46,169 bases of DNA, from contig DAIROT010000012.1 in NCBI GenBank assembly GCA_036806345.1, forward strand, positions 1 to 46,169, read 5' to 3'. Positions within the stretch are counted from its first letter, which is position 1. Every line of letters begins with the position of its first letter. Below the pieces are notes generated by a model, which was given only the letters and a program-made list of their open reading frames with translations, did no database searches and had not been told where the DNA came from. A program made the translations under genes and the position numbers. This DNA is from QHCF01 sp003244275. GTDB taxonomy: Bacteria > Actinomycetota > Acidimicrobiia > Acidimicrobiales > QHCF01. Shown piece by piece: positions 29,875 to 37,076 of this stretch.

Positions 29875-31379
29875 TGCGGTTCTCCTTTGTTGGTTGGATG
29901 GTGCAGAGCCAGCTTGCGCCTCCCCTCGTGGGATCGTGGTGTGGTCTGGATGTGGTGGCTCACATCTTCTGGCCCATGTCCTCGGCCATCGTGTCGGCCC
30001 CTGGCGGGCAGGTGAATGCGAACCGACGCGCCGCCCTCGGTACGGTTGTCAGCCGTCACTCGTCCTCCATGGGCCTCGACCAGGGCCCGGACAATGGCCA
30101 GGCCCAAACCGGCGCCTCCGTGGACTCGGCCTCGGTGGTCGTCGGGACGCTGGAAGCGCTCGAAGGCATGGGCCATGAACTCGGGCGGGAAGCCAGGTCC
30201 GGAGTCGAGCACCTCCACTTCCAGGGCACCATTGGCGGCCGTCAGACGCAGCTCCACCACCGAGCCCGGTGGGGCAAATCTGAGGGCATTGTCGACCAGG
30301 TTGTCGACCATCTGGCGCAGGCGGACGCTATCCACCCGGGCCGTGAGGTGGTCCACAACGCTGAGACGCAGCTCTACCCGCAGGGCTTCGGCTCGGGGGC
30401 CGAAGGCCTCGACGGAGCGCCTGAGCACGGTCGGCACGTCAACCGGCGCCAACTCCACCGAGAGGACGTTCTCGTCGTCACGGGCCAGGATGAGGAGGTC
30501 CTCGGCCAGCCTCACCAGTCGTCCCGTCTCTTCGTTGGCCCGATCCAAGGCGATGACCAGCTCGGAGTGGGACCGCCCCGGACGCCCAGCCAACTCCAGC
30601 TCTGCGCTGAGGATGGCCAGTGGCGTCCGCAGCTCATGGCTGGCCGACGCCACGAAGCCCCGCTGGCGGTTGAGGGCGCCCTGCAGCCGGGCCAGCAGAC
30701 GGTTGAGGGTATGGGCCAGGGAGGCAATCTCGTCCCTGGTGGCCGGGACGGCCAGGGCCACGGCCTGATCGCGCTCGGATATGTCGTCTGCCTCCCGACG
30801 CATTCGTTCGACCGGAGCCAGGGCCGCGCCGGCCAAGGCCCATGCCCCCAGGCCGGCGAGCAGCACGGCAAGGGGACCGCCCACCACCAGGGCACCGATC
30901 ACGCGGTGGACCGCCTGGCTGACGGTGTCGAGTGATGCGCCGGTCATGACGACTACACCGGATCGGCCCTGGACCGGCACCCCGAAGAGGAGGACGGCAC
31001 CCTCGCCATGGGGGAGACGGCTCTGCACCAGGAGGCTGTGCCGCCTGGCCTGCGCGAGCTGGGAGGGGGTGAGGAGGGACCTGGCAGCCCCTCCTCCAGA
31101 AGAATCGACCACGCTGCCGTGGGCGTCCACCACCTGGGTGATGGGTTGGTCTGGGCCGGCGCCGGGAGAAGCCGGCAGCTGGCCTGAGTCTTGGAAGTTG
31201 AGCCCTCCACCCGGATCAGGCAGAGCCTGGGACACGTCGGCCGCCCGGACCCGGAGTGTCGCGGCCACCGAGGACCGCAGGCCAGCCGACAGCTCGTGGA
31301 CCAGGACTGCGCCGAAGACGCTGAGCAGCACGGCGGTGCCAGCGGCAAACAACAGAGCCAGGCGAACCCTGATGGGCAC
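29871..31379 (-). CDS. sensor histidine kinase with HAMP domain
   Basis: A 502-residue membrane kinase. Transmembrane helix 1 is at about 6-28, an extracytoplasmic sensor region of about 125 residues follows, then helix 2 (about 160-185) and HAMP (about 188-240). The dimerisation box is ASASHELRTPLAIL with phospho-acceptor His248. The ATPase domain shows VDNLVDNALRFAPPGS (N box), DSGPGFP (G1) and GAGLGLAIVRALVEAHGG (G2). The C-terminal 40 residues are His/Arg rich and unlike the family. It starts 2 bp after the response regulator stop, so the pair is coupled, and its stop overlaps the small secreted protein gene. The stimulus is unknown. Confidence 0.92.
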   Translation of the reverse strand: MPIRVRLALLFAAGTAVLLSVFGAVLVHELSAGLRSSVAATLRVRAADVSQALPDPGGGLNFQDSGQLPASPGAGPDQPITQVVDAHGSVVDSSGGGAARSLLTPSQLAQARRHSLLVQSRLPHGEGAVLLFGVPVQGRSGVVVMTGASLDTVSQAVHRVIGALVVGGPLAVLLAGLGAWALAGAALAPVERMRREADDISERDQAVALAVPATRDEIASLAHTLNRLLARLQGALNRQRGFVASASHELRTPLAILSAELELAGRPGRSHSELVIALDRANEETGRLVRLAEDLLILARDDENVLSVELAPVDVPTVLRRSVEAFGPRAEALRVELRLSVVDHLTARVDSVRLRQMVDNLVDNALRFAPPGSVVELRLTAANGALEVEVLDSGPGFPPEFMAHAFERFQRPDDHRGRVHGGAGLGLAIVRALVEAHGGRVTADNRTEGGASVRIHLPARGRHDGRGHGPEDVSHHIQTTPRSHEGRRKLALHHPTNKGEPQ

Positions 31380-31381
31380 TC

Positions 31382-32083
31382 TCAGCCTCGGTCGTCGCGC
31401 AGGCGGTACCCAACTCCGCGGACCGTCTCCAGGTCACTGCGATGGAACGGCCGATCCAGCTTCCTGCGCAGGTAAGCCACGTACTGATCGACGACATTCG
31501 ATGTCCCGTCGTAGGCGAAGTCCCAGACCTGGTCGATGATCCGCGTACGAGTGAGGACACTGCCGGGATTGCGGAGGAACATCTCGAGAAGTGCGAACTC
31601 CTTGGCCGACAGGCCCAGCTCCACGTCTCCCCGCCAGGCTTGATGGCGGACGGGATCCAACCGCAGGTCGCCCACGGAGATGACCACCGGTCGCTGGCTC
31701 TGGCCGCGACGAATGAGGGCCCGGACCCGCGCCGACAGCTCGGCAAAGCTGAATGGCTTGGCGAGATAGTCATCGGCCCCCGCGTCAAGTCCCTCCACCC
31801 GGTCGCCAATCTCGTTACGGGCGGTCAGCATCACAACCGGGGCCCATTGACCGGCGGCCCGGAGCCGGCGGCACACCTCGCAGCCGTCAAAGCCGGGCAG
31901 CATGACGTCGAGGATGATCGCCGAGTACTCGTTGGTGGTTCCCATCCAGACCGCTTCTGGCCCATCCCCGACGACGTCGACTGCGTGACCGTCCTCTTGC
32001 AGTCCTCGTTTGAGAAGGGCAGCCATTCGGGTGTCGTCTTCAACCACCATCAGGCGCACGGGACGCGAGGATATGGATCGCAC
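31382..32083 (-). CDS. OmpR-family response regulator
   Basis: About 233 residues. The receiver domain has VVEDD, the phospho-acceptor in AIILDVMLPGFDG (Asp59 from the chosen start), MLTARN and the Lys of YLAKPFSF. The winged-helix output domain is complete, with LSAKEFALLEMFLRNPG and DGTSNVVDQYVAYLRRKLD, ending in VRGVGYRLRDDRG. GTG at 32083 is taken as the start; GTG at 32059 or ATG at 32050 are also possible because no strong ribosome binding site is seen. It is the first gene of the regulator-kinase-secreted protein operon and is divergent from the Rieske/propeller genes, which are obvious candidate targets. Confidence 0.9.
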   Translation of the reverse strand: MRSISSRPVRLMVVEDDTRMAALLKRGLQEDGHAVDVVGDGPEAVWMGTTNEYSAIILDVMLPGFDGCEVCRRLRAAGQWAPVVMLTARNEIGDRVEGLDAGADDYLAKPFSFAELSARVRALIRRGQSQRPVVISVGDLRLDPVRHQAWRGDVELGLSAKEFALLEMFLRNPGSVLTRTRIIDQVWDFAYDGTSNVVDQYVAYLRRKLDRPFHRSDLETVRGVGYRLRDDRG

Positions 32084-32103
32084 CTGTGAAGACGATGTGA
32101 AGC

Positions 32104-32133
32104 GGCTGATGGACCAGAGGCTGATGGGCCAGA
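32104..32133. repeat. two 15-bp direct repeats upstream of the response regulator
   Basis: GGCTGATGGACCAGA (32104-32118) and GGCTGATGGGCCAGA (32119-32133), one mismatch apart, in the divergent region between the response regulator and the Rieske fragment. Direct repeats here could be regulator binding sites, or one more of the tandem duplications seen across the window. Confidence 0.6.
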
Positions 32134-32140
32134 GACAACC

Positions 32141-32386
32141 TTGGCGCGGGCTTTGAGCCCCGCTGGCTGGCCCTGTCCCGCACCCTACGCTGGCCAGGTG
32201 CCAGGCCACACCCACCAGCGATGCGCGGTAGGCTTCCCCCGGTCGGCCGACACCTTCCAATGCCCGTGCCACGGCGCCGTGTTCAGCGCCCAGACCGGTC
32301 AGGCCCTCCAGAGACCCGCCACCCGGCCGTTGGGTTCCGTCGCCGTCCAGGAGGGCGTCGACGGCAGCCTTTACGTGAACAATTGA
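32141..32386 (+). pseudogene. truncated, degenerate Rieske [2Fe-2S] domain
   Basis: The C-terminal two thirds of a Rieske domain without the usual N-terminal strands. The second cluster box is intact (QCPCHGAVF), followed by the family-typical end (QTGQALQRPATRPLGSVAV, then DGSLYVNN). In the first box the expected Cys-Thr-His reads His-Thr-His (GHTHQRC, encoded around 32204-32224), so one cysteine ligand is replaced. Possible starts are TTG 32141 and GTG 32198. The stop TGA overlaps a TTG for the next gene. The intact Rieske domain of the DoxX fusion 2 kb downstream aligns with it. A relic of a duplicated or deleted gene is most likely, although the overlap with the next start means it may still be translated. 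Confidence 0.65.
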
Positions 32387-33702
32387 GCCTGAGTCAGCCG
32401 CCCGGCCCGCCCCGCACTGTGCCACCGGTCCGCACGGTAGGCGCTCGGCGCGGCAGTCTCCGGCCCGCGCCGCCGGGCGCCCACCGCGGTCGACGCCCAC
32501 CCCCTGAAGCCCTGGTCCGGCGGTGGGCCATGGTGCTGTGCGTACCGGCAGTGCTGGTGGCGCTCTTGCTGATCGTCAACCGGGGGGGCAGCCCTGGATC
32601 AAGCGCTCCAGCCAAGAGCGGGGGACCGTCCCACCCCGCCGCGGTGACCCCTGGCGTGGCGGCTACCCCCACGGCCGGCCTGGCCGGTATGCCGCCCGTT
32701 CTCGACCCCGCCAACATCTACTCGACTGACGCCCCGGCCAACCTCAGTCCGGCGGTTCTGGGCGATCGGCCGCTCATCTATGTGCCCAACGGCGTGAGCA
32801 ATACGGTGACCGAGATCGACCCAACCACCAACCGCGTGGTGCGGCAATTCCCTGTCGGGGCCCTACCCCAACACATCGTGCCGTCCTGGGATCTCAAGAC
32901 CCTCTGGGTCACGAACGACAAGGGCAACAGCCTCACCCCAATAGATCCCAAGACCGGGCTGCCCGGGCCACCGGTGCCGGTCGAAGACCCCTACAACATG
33001 TACTTCACTCCCAACGGCCGCTACGCCATAGTGGTGGCCGAGGAGCTCAAGCGGCTGGACTTTCGAGATCCTCACACCATGGCCCTGATTCACTCGTTGC
33101 CGGTGCCGTGCGCCGGGGTGGACCACATGGACTTCTCCGCCGACGGGAGGTACCTGCTGGCCAGTTGCGAGTTCGGCGCCAGCGTGCTCAAGGTGGACGT
33201 GGCCAGTCAGTCCGTAGTGGGAACCATTGCCCTGCCCAGACGGTCGATGCCCCAGGATGTCAAGCTCTCGCCCGATGGCAAGGTCTTCTATGTGGCCGAC
33301 ATGATCCACAACGGCGTATGGGAGTTGGACGGCGACACCATGAAGGTGCTCGGCTTCCTGCCCACCGGCAAGGGGGCCCATGGCCTGTATGTGAGCCGGG
33401 ATGCCAAGCAGCTCTACGTCTCGGATCGGGGCGAGGGGGCGGTGTCGGTGGTCGACCTGGCCACCCGTCAGGTGGTGGCCACCTGGCGGTTGCCGGGCGG
33501 CGGTAGCCCGGACATGGGCAACGTGTCGACCGACGGCAAGGTGCTGTGGCTGACAGGTCGCTACAACTCCGAGGTCTACGCCATCGACACCACCACCGGG
33601 AAGCTGTTGGCCCGAATACCGGTCGGCCAGGGCCCGCACGGGCTGGACGTCTGGCCCCAGCCCGGTCGGTACTCGCTCGGCCACACTGGGATCATGCGGT
33701 GA
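32383..33702 (+). CDS. membrane-anchored YVTN/YncE-type beta-propeller protein
   Basis: About 439 residues: a basic, Pro/Arg-rich cytoplasmic head of about 50 residues, one transmembrane helix (MVLCVPAVLVALLLIVN), a Pro/Ser/Ala linker and a C-terminal seven-bladed propeller (about 115-439) with repeated blades such as LIYVPNGVSNTVTEIDPTTN and QLYVSDRGEGAVSVVDLAT. The end reads PGRYSLGHTGIMR. Family members bind ligands or proteins outside the membrane; no enzymatic residues are evident. TTG at 32383 overlaps the Rieske fragment stop; ATG at 32530, just before the helix, is an alternative. The stop overlaps the next ATG (TGATG). Confidence 0.82.
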   Translation: MSLSQPPGPPRTVPPVRTVGARRGSLRPAPPGAHRGRRPPPEALVRRWAMVLCVPAVLVALLLIVNRGGSPGSSAPAKSGGPSHPAAVTPGVAATPTAGLAGMPPVLDPANIYSTDAPANLSPAVLGDRPLIYVPNGVSNTVTEIDPTTNRVVRQFPVGALPQHIVPSWDLKTLWVTNDKGNSLTPIDPKTGLPGPPVPVEDPYNMYFTPNGRYAIVVAEELKRLDFRDPHTMALIHSLPVPCAGVDHMDFSADGRYLLASCEFGASVLKVDVASQSVVGTIALPRRSMPQDVKLSPDGKVFYVADMIHNGVWELDGDTMKVLGFLPTGKGAHGLYVSRDAKQLYVSDRGEGAVSVVDLATRQVVATWRLPGGGSPDMGNVSTDGKVLWLTGRYNSEVYAIDTTTGKLLARIPVGQGPHGLDVWPQPGRYSLGHTGIMR

Positions 33703-34781
33703 TGGACCATGCCACCCCGTCTCGGGCGCCGCGTGCCCCAACGGGAGCGACGGCCACCGGTTGGGCACTGTTGCCGCTGCGGTTGTTCCTGGGCATCACC
33801 TTCGTCTTTGCCGGCGTACAAAAGCTGGCTGATCCCCGCTTCCTGCGGGCGTCGTACCCCGGCTCCATCCAGGCCCAGTTGCACGCGGCCGCCTCCGCCA
33901 GTCCCCTCCGGCCGCTGCTGGACGGCGCCGGCCACGTCCCGGTGCTGGTCGGGGTGCTGCTGGCCCTAGGCGAGGTGGTGGTGGGTGCCGGTGCCCTCCT
34001 CGGGCTGGGAGCTCGCCTGGCGGCCGTGGGGGGCATGGTCATCTCGGCGGCCCTGTTCCTCACCGTGAGCTTCCACGACAGCCCCTACTACCTCGGGTCG
34101 GACATCGTGTTCCTGTTCGCCTGGACACCGCTGGCCCTGGTCGGCACCGGCGGCGTCTGGTCCCTCGACGGCCACTGGAGCCGGCTGGCGGCCTGGCTCC
34201 CTCCCGGCCTGGGCCGCCGCCGGAGCCCGGACTGCGTCCCCAGCGCCGCCACCGCCCCCGGGTCAGCGCCGACGCCGACCACCGGGCCCGCCGCCGCGCC
34301 ATCGCCCGGCGCCCCTCTGGCCCCCGTCACCATCGGGCGGCGGGCCTTCCTCGGACGGGGCCGGGCCGTGGCCCTGGTTGGCGCGGCCGGGCTGCTGGCG
34401 GCCGGGCTGGCCGAGTGGGTGGGGGCGCGCCCGGGCCGGACGCCTCATCCCAAGGCCGGCCGGGCCATAGGGCGCGCCAGTGGGCTCGCACCGGGAGCGG
34501 CCGTGGCCTTCACCGACCCAGGCACCGGGGATCCGGCTTTCCTGGTGCAGCCGAACCCGGGCCAGCTGGTTGCCTTTGATGCCACCTGCCCGCACGCCCG
34601 ATGCCCGGTGAGCTACGTCGCCGACTCACGCCAGTTCGTCTGCCCATGTCACGGTTCCCGCTTCGATGCCAGTACTGGCGCCGTACTTACCGGGCCAGCG
34701 ACGGTGGGCCTCACTCGGATCGCCGTGGCCGAGTCTCCCGACGGCCAGATCTACGCCGGCGGCCCGGTGCCCGGCCGATGA
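33702..34781 (+). CDS. DoxX-like membrane domain fused to a Rieske [2Fe-2S] domain
   Basis: A 359-residue fusion. Residues about 20-150 form a four-helix DoxX/DoxD-like domain (LLPLRLFLGITFVFAGVQKL and the following helices). DoxD is the small subunit of thiosulfate:quinone oxidoreductase in Acidianus. A Pro/Ala/Thr linker leads to a Tat-like internal signal (RRAFLGRG and a hydrophobic stretch, about 213-240). The Rieske domain has complete ligands, Cys296 and His298 in ATCPHARC, Cys314 and His317 in VCPCHGS, plus the disulfide cysteines 301 and 316. This implies a membrane protein passing electrons between the quinone pool and an outside partner; the substrate is unknown. ATG at 33702 overlaps the preceding stop (TGATG), and its own stop overlaps the next start (ATGA). 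Confidence 0.87.
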   Translation: MDHATPSRAPRAPTGATATGWALLPLRLFLGITFVFAGVQKLADPRFLRASYPGSIQAQLHAAASASPLRPLLDGAGHVPVLVGVLLALGEVVVGAGALLGLGARLAAVGGMVISAALFLTVSFHDSPYYLGSDIVFLFAWTPLALVGTGGVWSLDGHWSRLAAWLPPGLGRRRSPDCVPSAATAPGSAPTPTTGPAAAPSPGAPLAPVTIGRRAFLGRGRAVALVGAAGLLAAGLAEWVGARPGRTPHPKAGRAIGRASGLAPGAAVAFTDPGTGDPAFLVQPNPGQLVAFDATCPHARCPVSYVADSRQFVCPCHGSRFDASTGAVLTGPATVGLTRIAVAESPDGQIYAGGPVPGR

Positions 34782-35809
34782 GATTTGCCAAACGAATCAG
34801 CCCAATCGCCCTCGCCACGTTATCTATCGCCCTGCTGGCCAGCGCCTGTACCTCGGCGTCGAGCCATGCCACCTCCCCAGCGGTGACCAGCCGACCCAAC
34901 GCCAGCCAGCCCAACGCCGGCCAGCCCAACGCGCCCACCTCGTTCCGGACCAGCCTGGCCCCGTTCCAATTGCCCGTACCGGTATCGCGCCCGGTGGTGG
35001 TGGCTGAGGGGACCAAGCTGGTATCCCTGGGCGGCCTCACCGCCGGGAACACGTCGTCGTCAGCCGTACTCCAGATCGATCCGGCCAGCGCCAGCATCAG
35101 CCAGGTGGGCCAGCTGGCCCAGGCCTCCCACGATGCCGGGGGGGCGTCCCTGGGCGGACGCCTGGTGGTCTTCGGAGGGGGCGCCGCTACCGTGCACGAC
35201 ACGGTGCAGGCATTCTCGTCGGGCAGCCCGGCGGCCCAGGTCGTGGGCCACCTCCCCCGACCCCGGGCCGACCTCTCGGTGGTCACCGACAATGGGCTTG
35301 CCTACATCGTGGGCGGCTACGACGGTACCAATGCCGACCCGGCGGTGCTGGCCACCAGCGACGGGACGACTCTTCGGACGGTGGCCCAGCTGCCCCATCC
35401 NNNNNNNNNNGTGCGTTATGGGGCCGCCGCCGCCCTGGGGCGGTACATCTGGGTCTTCGGAGGGGTGGGCAACGGCGGCACCGACAACTACCCGGCCACC
35501 AGCTACATCCAGCGCATCGACACCCGCACCGGCCAGGCGACGGTGGCGGGCACCCTCCCCGTAGCCCTGAGCCACGCCGCCGCGGTGGTGGTTGACGGGA
35601 CCGTGCTGGTGGCCGGCGGCCTGGTTGGGGGCCATGCCACCTCCACCCTCTGGCGCCTGGACCCCGCCACCGCCACGGTCGTGCCGGCCGGCTCGCTCCC
35701 CGAGGCGGTCTCCATGCCCGGAGCGGCGGCGGTTGGAGGGGTGGGCTACCTGGTGGGGGGGGAGAACAGCGCCGCCCTGCGCACGGTGGTAGAAGTGCGA
35801 CCCGCCTGA
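34778..35809 (+). CDS. Kelch-repeat lipoprotein (contains gap)
   Basis: About 343 residues. The signal peptide ends in the lipobox LASAC, so it is probably lipid-anchored outside the membrane. Three pentapeptide repeats (PNASQ, PNAGQ, PNAP) follow, then about five or six Kelch-type blades with GG doublets (GGRLVVFGGG, LAYIVGGYDG, YIWVFGGVGNGG, TVLVAGGLVGG and VGYLVGGENSA). Kelch propellers bind partner proteins. Ten Ns at 35401-35410 interrupt one blade in frame. ATG at 34778 overlaps the DoxX-Rieske stop. As the last gene of the operon it supplies a second propeller next to the YncE-like one. Confidence 0.85.
   Translation: MRFAKRISPIALATLSIALLASACTSASSHATSPAVTSRPNASQPNAGQPNAPTSFRTSLAPFQLPVPVSRPVVVAEGTKLVSLGGLTAGNTSSSAVLQIDPASASISQVGQLAQASHDAGGASLGGRLVVFGGGAATVHDTVQAFSSGSPAAQVVGHLPRPRADLSVVTDNGLAYIVGGYDGTNADPAVLATSDGTTLRTVAQLPHXXXXVRYGAAAALGRYIWVFGGVGNGGTDNYPATSYIQRIDTRTGQATVAGTLPVALSHAAAVVVDGTVLVAGGLVGGHATSTLWRLDPATATVVPAGSLPEAVSMPGAAAVGGVGYLVGGENSAALRTVVEVRPA
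34895..34936. repeat. 15-bp repeats at the Kelch lipoprotein N-terminus
   Basis: CCCAACGCCAGCCAG (34895-34909), CCCAACGCCGGCCAG (34910-34924) and a partial third unit encode PNASQ-PNAGQ-PNAP just after the lipid anchor. Confidence 0.85.
35401..35410. other. scaffold gap (10 N)
   Basis: Ten unknown bases inside the Kelch lipoprotein gene. The frame agrees on both sides as printed, but the length may be nominal. Confidence 0.98.
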
Positions 35810-35900
35810 CACTGCTCCGCAGGGGCAATTGTTCAGCGAAATTGGGCAATGCCCTGGTCACCCACCTCGGCCACTTTCGCAAAACACTGCTCCGCAGGGG
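35809..35900. repeat. palindromic element, copy 2, flanked by two 17-base repeats
   Basis: ACACTGCTCCGCAGGGG at 35809-35825 and again at 35884-35900 brackets a palindrome with arms GCGAAATTGG (35836-35845) and CCACTTTCGC (35871-35880), one mismatch, around a 25-base centre. Arms, centre length and about 15 of 25 centre bases match the element at 14820-14864. Both elements lie between convergent genes. Confidence 0.82.
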
Positions 35901-35905
35901 CAGCG

Positions 35906-35922
35906 GCAGAGGCTTTCTCTGC
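35906..35922 (-). terminator. hairpin after the alcohol dehydrogenase gene
   Basis: A perfect 6-bp stem GCAGAG (35906-35911) and CTCTGC (35917-35922) with a five-base loop, directly following the minus-strand stop at 35923. Confidence 0.45.
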
Positions 35923-37056
35923 TCAGTAGGCGATGACCGAGCGGGCCACCTCGCCCGCTTTCATGGCGGCCAAGGCAGAGTTGACGTCCTCCAGGCCGAT
36001 GGTGGCCGACACCAGCTCATCCAGCTTGAGCCGGCCTGAGCGGTAGAGGCCGATCAGGCGGGGCACGTCCCGGCGCACGTCGGAGGAGCCATACCAGCAG
36101 CCCTTGATGGTCTTCTCGGAGAGAACCACACCGAAGAAGGCCGGCTGGCTGACCATGGCGTCCATGGCCGGCACGCCCACCAGGATGGCCTGGCCGCCCC
36201 GGCGGGTCATGGTCAGGGTCTGGTCGATGGTGGCCTGCTGGCCGATGACCTCGAAGGCCACGTCCGCTCCCCTCTCGCCGGTCATCGACATCACCCGGCT
36301 CACCGGGTCGCCCTGCCTGGCGTCGAGGGTGGCGGTGGCGCCGAACTGAGTGGCCAGGGCCAGCTTGGAGTCGTTCACGTCGATGGCGATGACGTCGGTG
36401 GCCCCGGCCAGGCGGGCGCCCTGGATGACGTTGAGGCCCACCCCACCACAGCCCACCACCGCCACCGTGTCCCCCTCGGCGATGTCGGCGGTGTTGGTGG
36501 CCGCCCCGACCCCGGTGAGCACCGCACAACCGATGAGGGCGGCCAGCCGGAGATCAAAATCCTCGGGGATCCTCACCACCCCGATGGCCGGCACGACCGT
36601 CATCTCGGAGAAGGTCCCCGAACCGGCCATCTGGTGCAGGGCCGTGCCCCCCGAGGTCATGCGGGTGGTGCCGTCCAGCAGGCCGCCGCTGGCCATGGCC
36701 GACCGGGCCACGTCACACAGCTGGGGCTGGCCCCGCCCGCACCAGTAGCACTTGCCGCACTGGGCCACCCAGGAGATGACCACGTGATCGCCGGGGGCCA
36801 GGTCGACGACGTCGGGGCCGACTGACTCGATCACGCCCGCCCCCTCGTGGCCGAGCACCATGGGCACGGCTGCCAGCATGGTGCCGTCCTGCATGGACAG
36901 GTCGGAGTGGCACACTCCTGAGGCGGTCATTCGGACCCTGACCTCGCCCGTGCGGGGCGCCTCCACCTCCACGTCGTGGCGGATCTCGAGGGGTCGACCT
37001 ACCTCGGCCAGGACAGCGGCGGTGGCCCTCAGAGCGGCGGCAGTGGCCCTGGGCAT
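35923..37056 (-). CDS. zinc-dependent alcohol dehydrogenase (MDR family)
   Basis: A 377-residue NAD(P)-dependent dehydrogenase oxidising alcohols or reducing aldehydes. Catalytic zinc ligands: GVCHSDLS, GHEGAGV and the later Cys in ALIGCAVLTGVGA. The structural zinc lobe has four cysteines (CGKCYWCGRGQPQLC). The nucleotide site is VVGCGGVGLNVI, followed by the acidic residue in AIDVND. The layout resembles class III-like and mycobacterial alcohol dehydrogenases. ATG at 37056 is chosen, with GGAGG about 8 bases upstream. It lies 20 bp downstream of the glycosyltransferase gene, so the two may be co-transcribed, although no shared pathway is evident. The substrate is unknown. Confidence 0.88.
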   Translation of the reverse strand: MPRATAAALRATAAVLAEVGRPLEIRHDVEVEAPRTGEVRVRMTASGVCHSDLSMQDGTMLAAVPMVLGHEGAGVIESVGPDVVDLAPGDHVVISWVAQCGKCYWCGRGQPQLCDVARSAMASGGLLDGTTRMTSGGTALHQMAGSGTFSEMTVVPAIGVVRIPEDFDLRLAALIGCAVLTGVGAATNTADIAEGDTVAVVGCGGVGLNVIQGARLAGATDVIAIDVNDSKLALATQFGATATLDARQGDPVSRVMSMTGERGADVAFEVIGQQATIDQTLTMTRRGGQAILVGVPAMDAMVSQPAFFGVVLSEKTIKGCWYGSSDVRRDVPRLIGLYRSGRLKLDELVSATIGLEDVNSALAAMKAGEVARSVIAY

Positions 37057-37076
37057 GGCGCCATCCTCCCACTGGG

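Noticed and set aside
34601..34777. Start of the Kelch protein upstream of 34778
   Set aside because: That region encodes the Rieske cluster in another frame, and the lipoprotein signal begins exactly at 34778.
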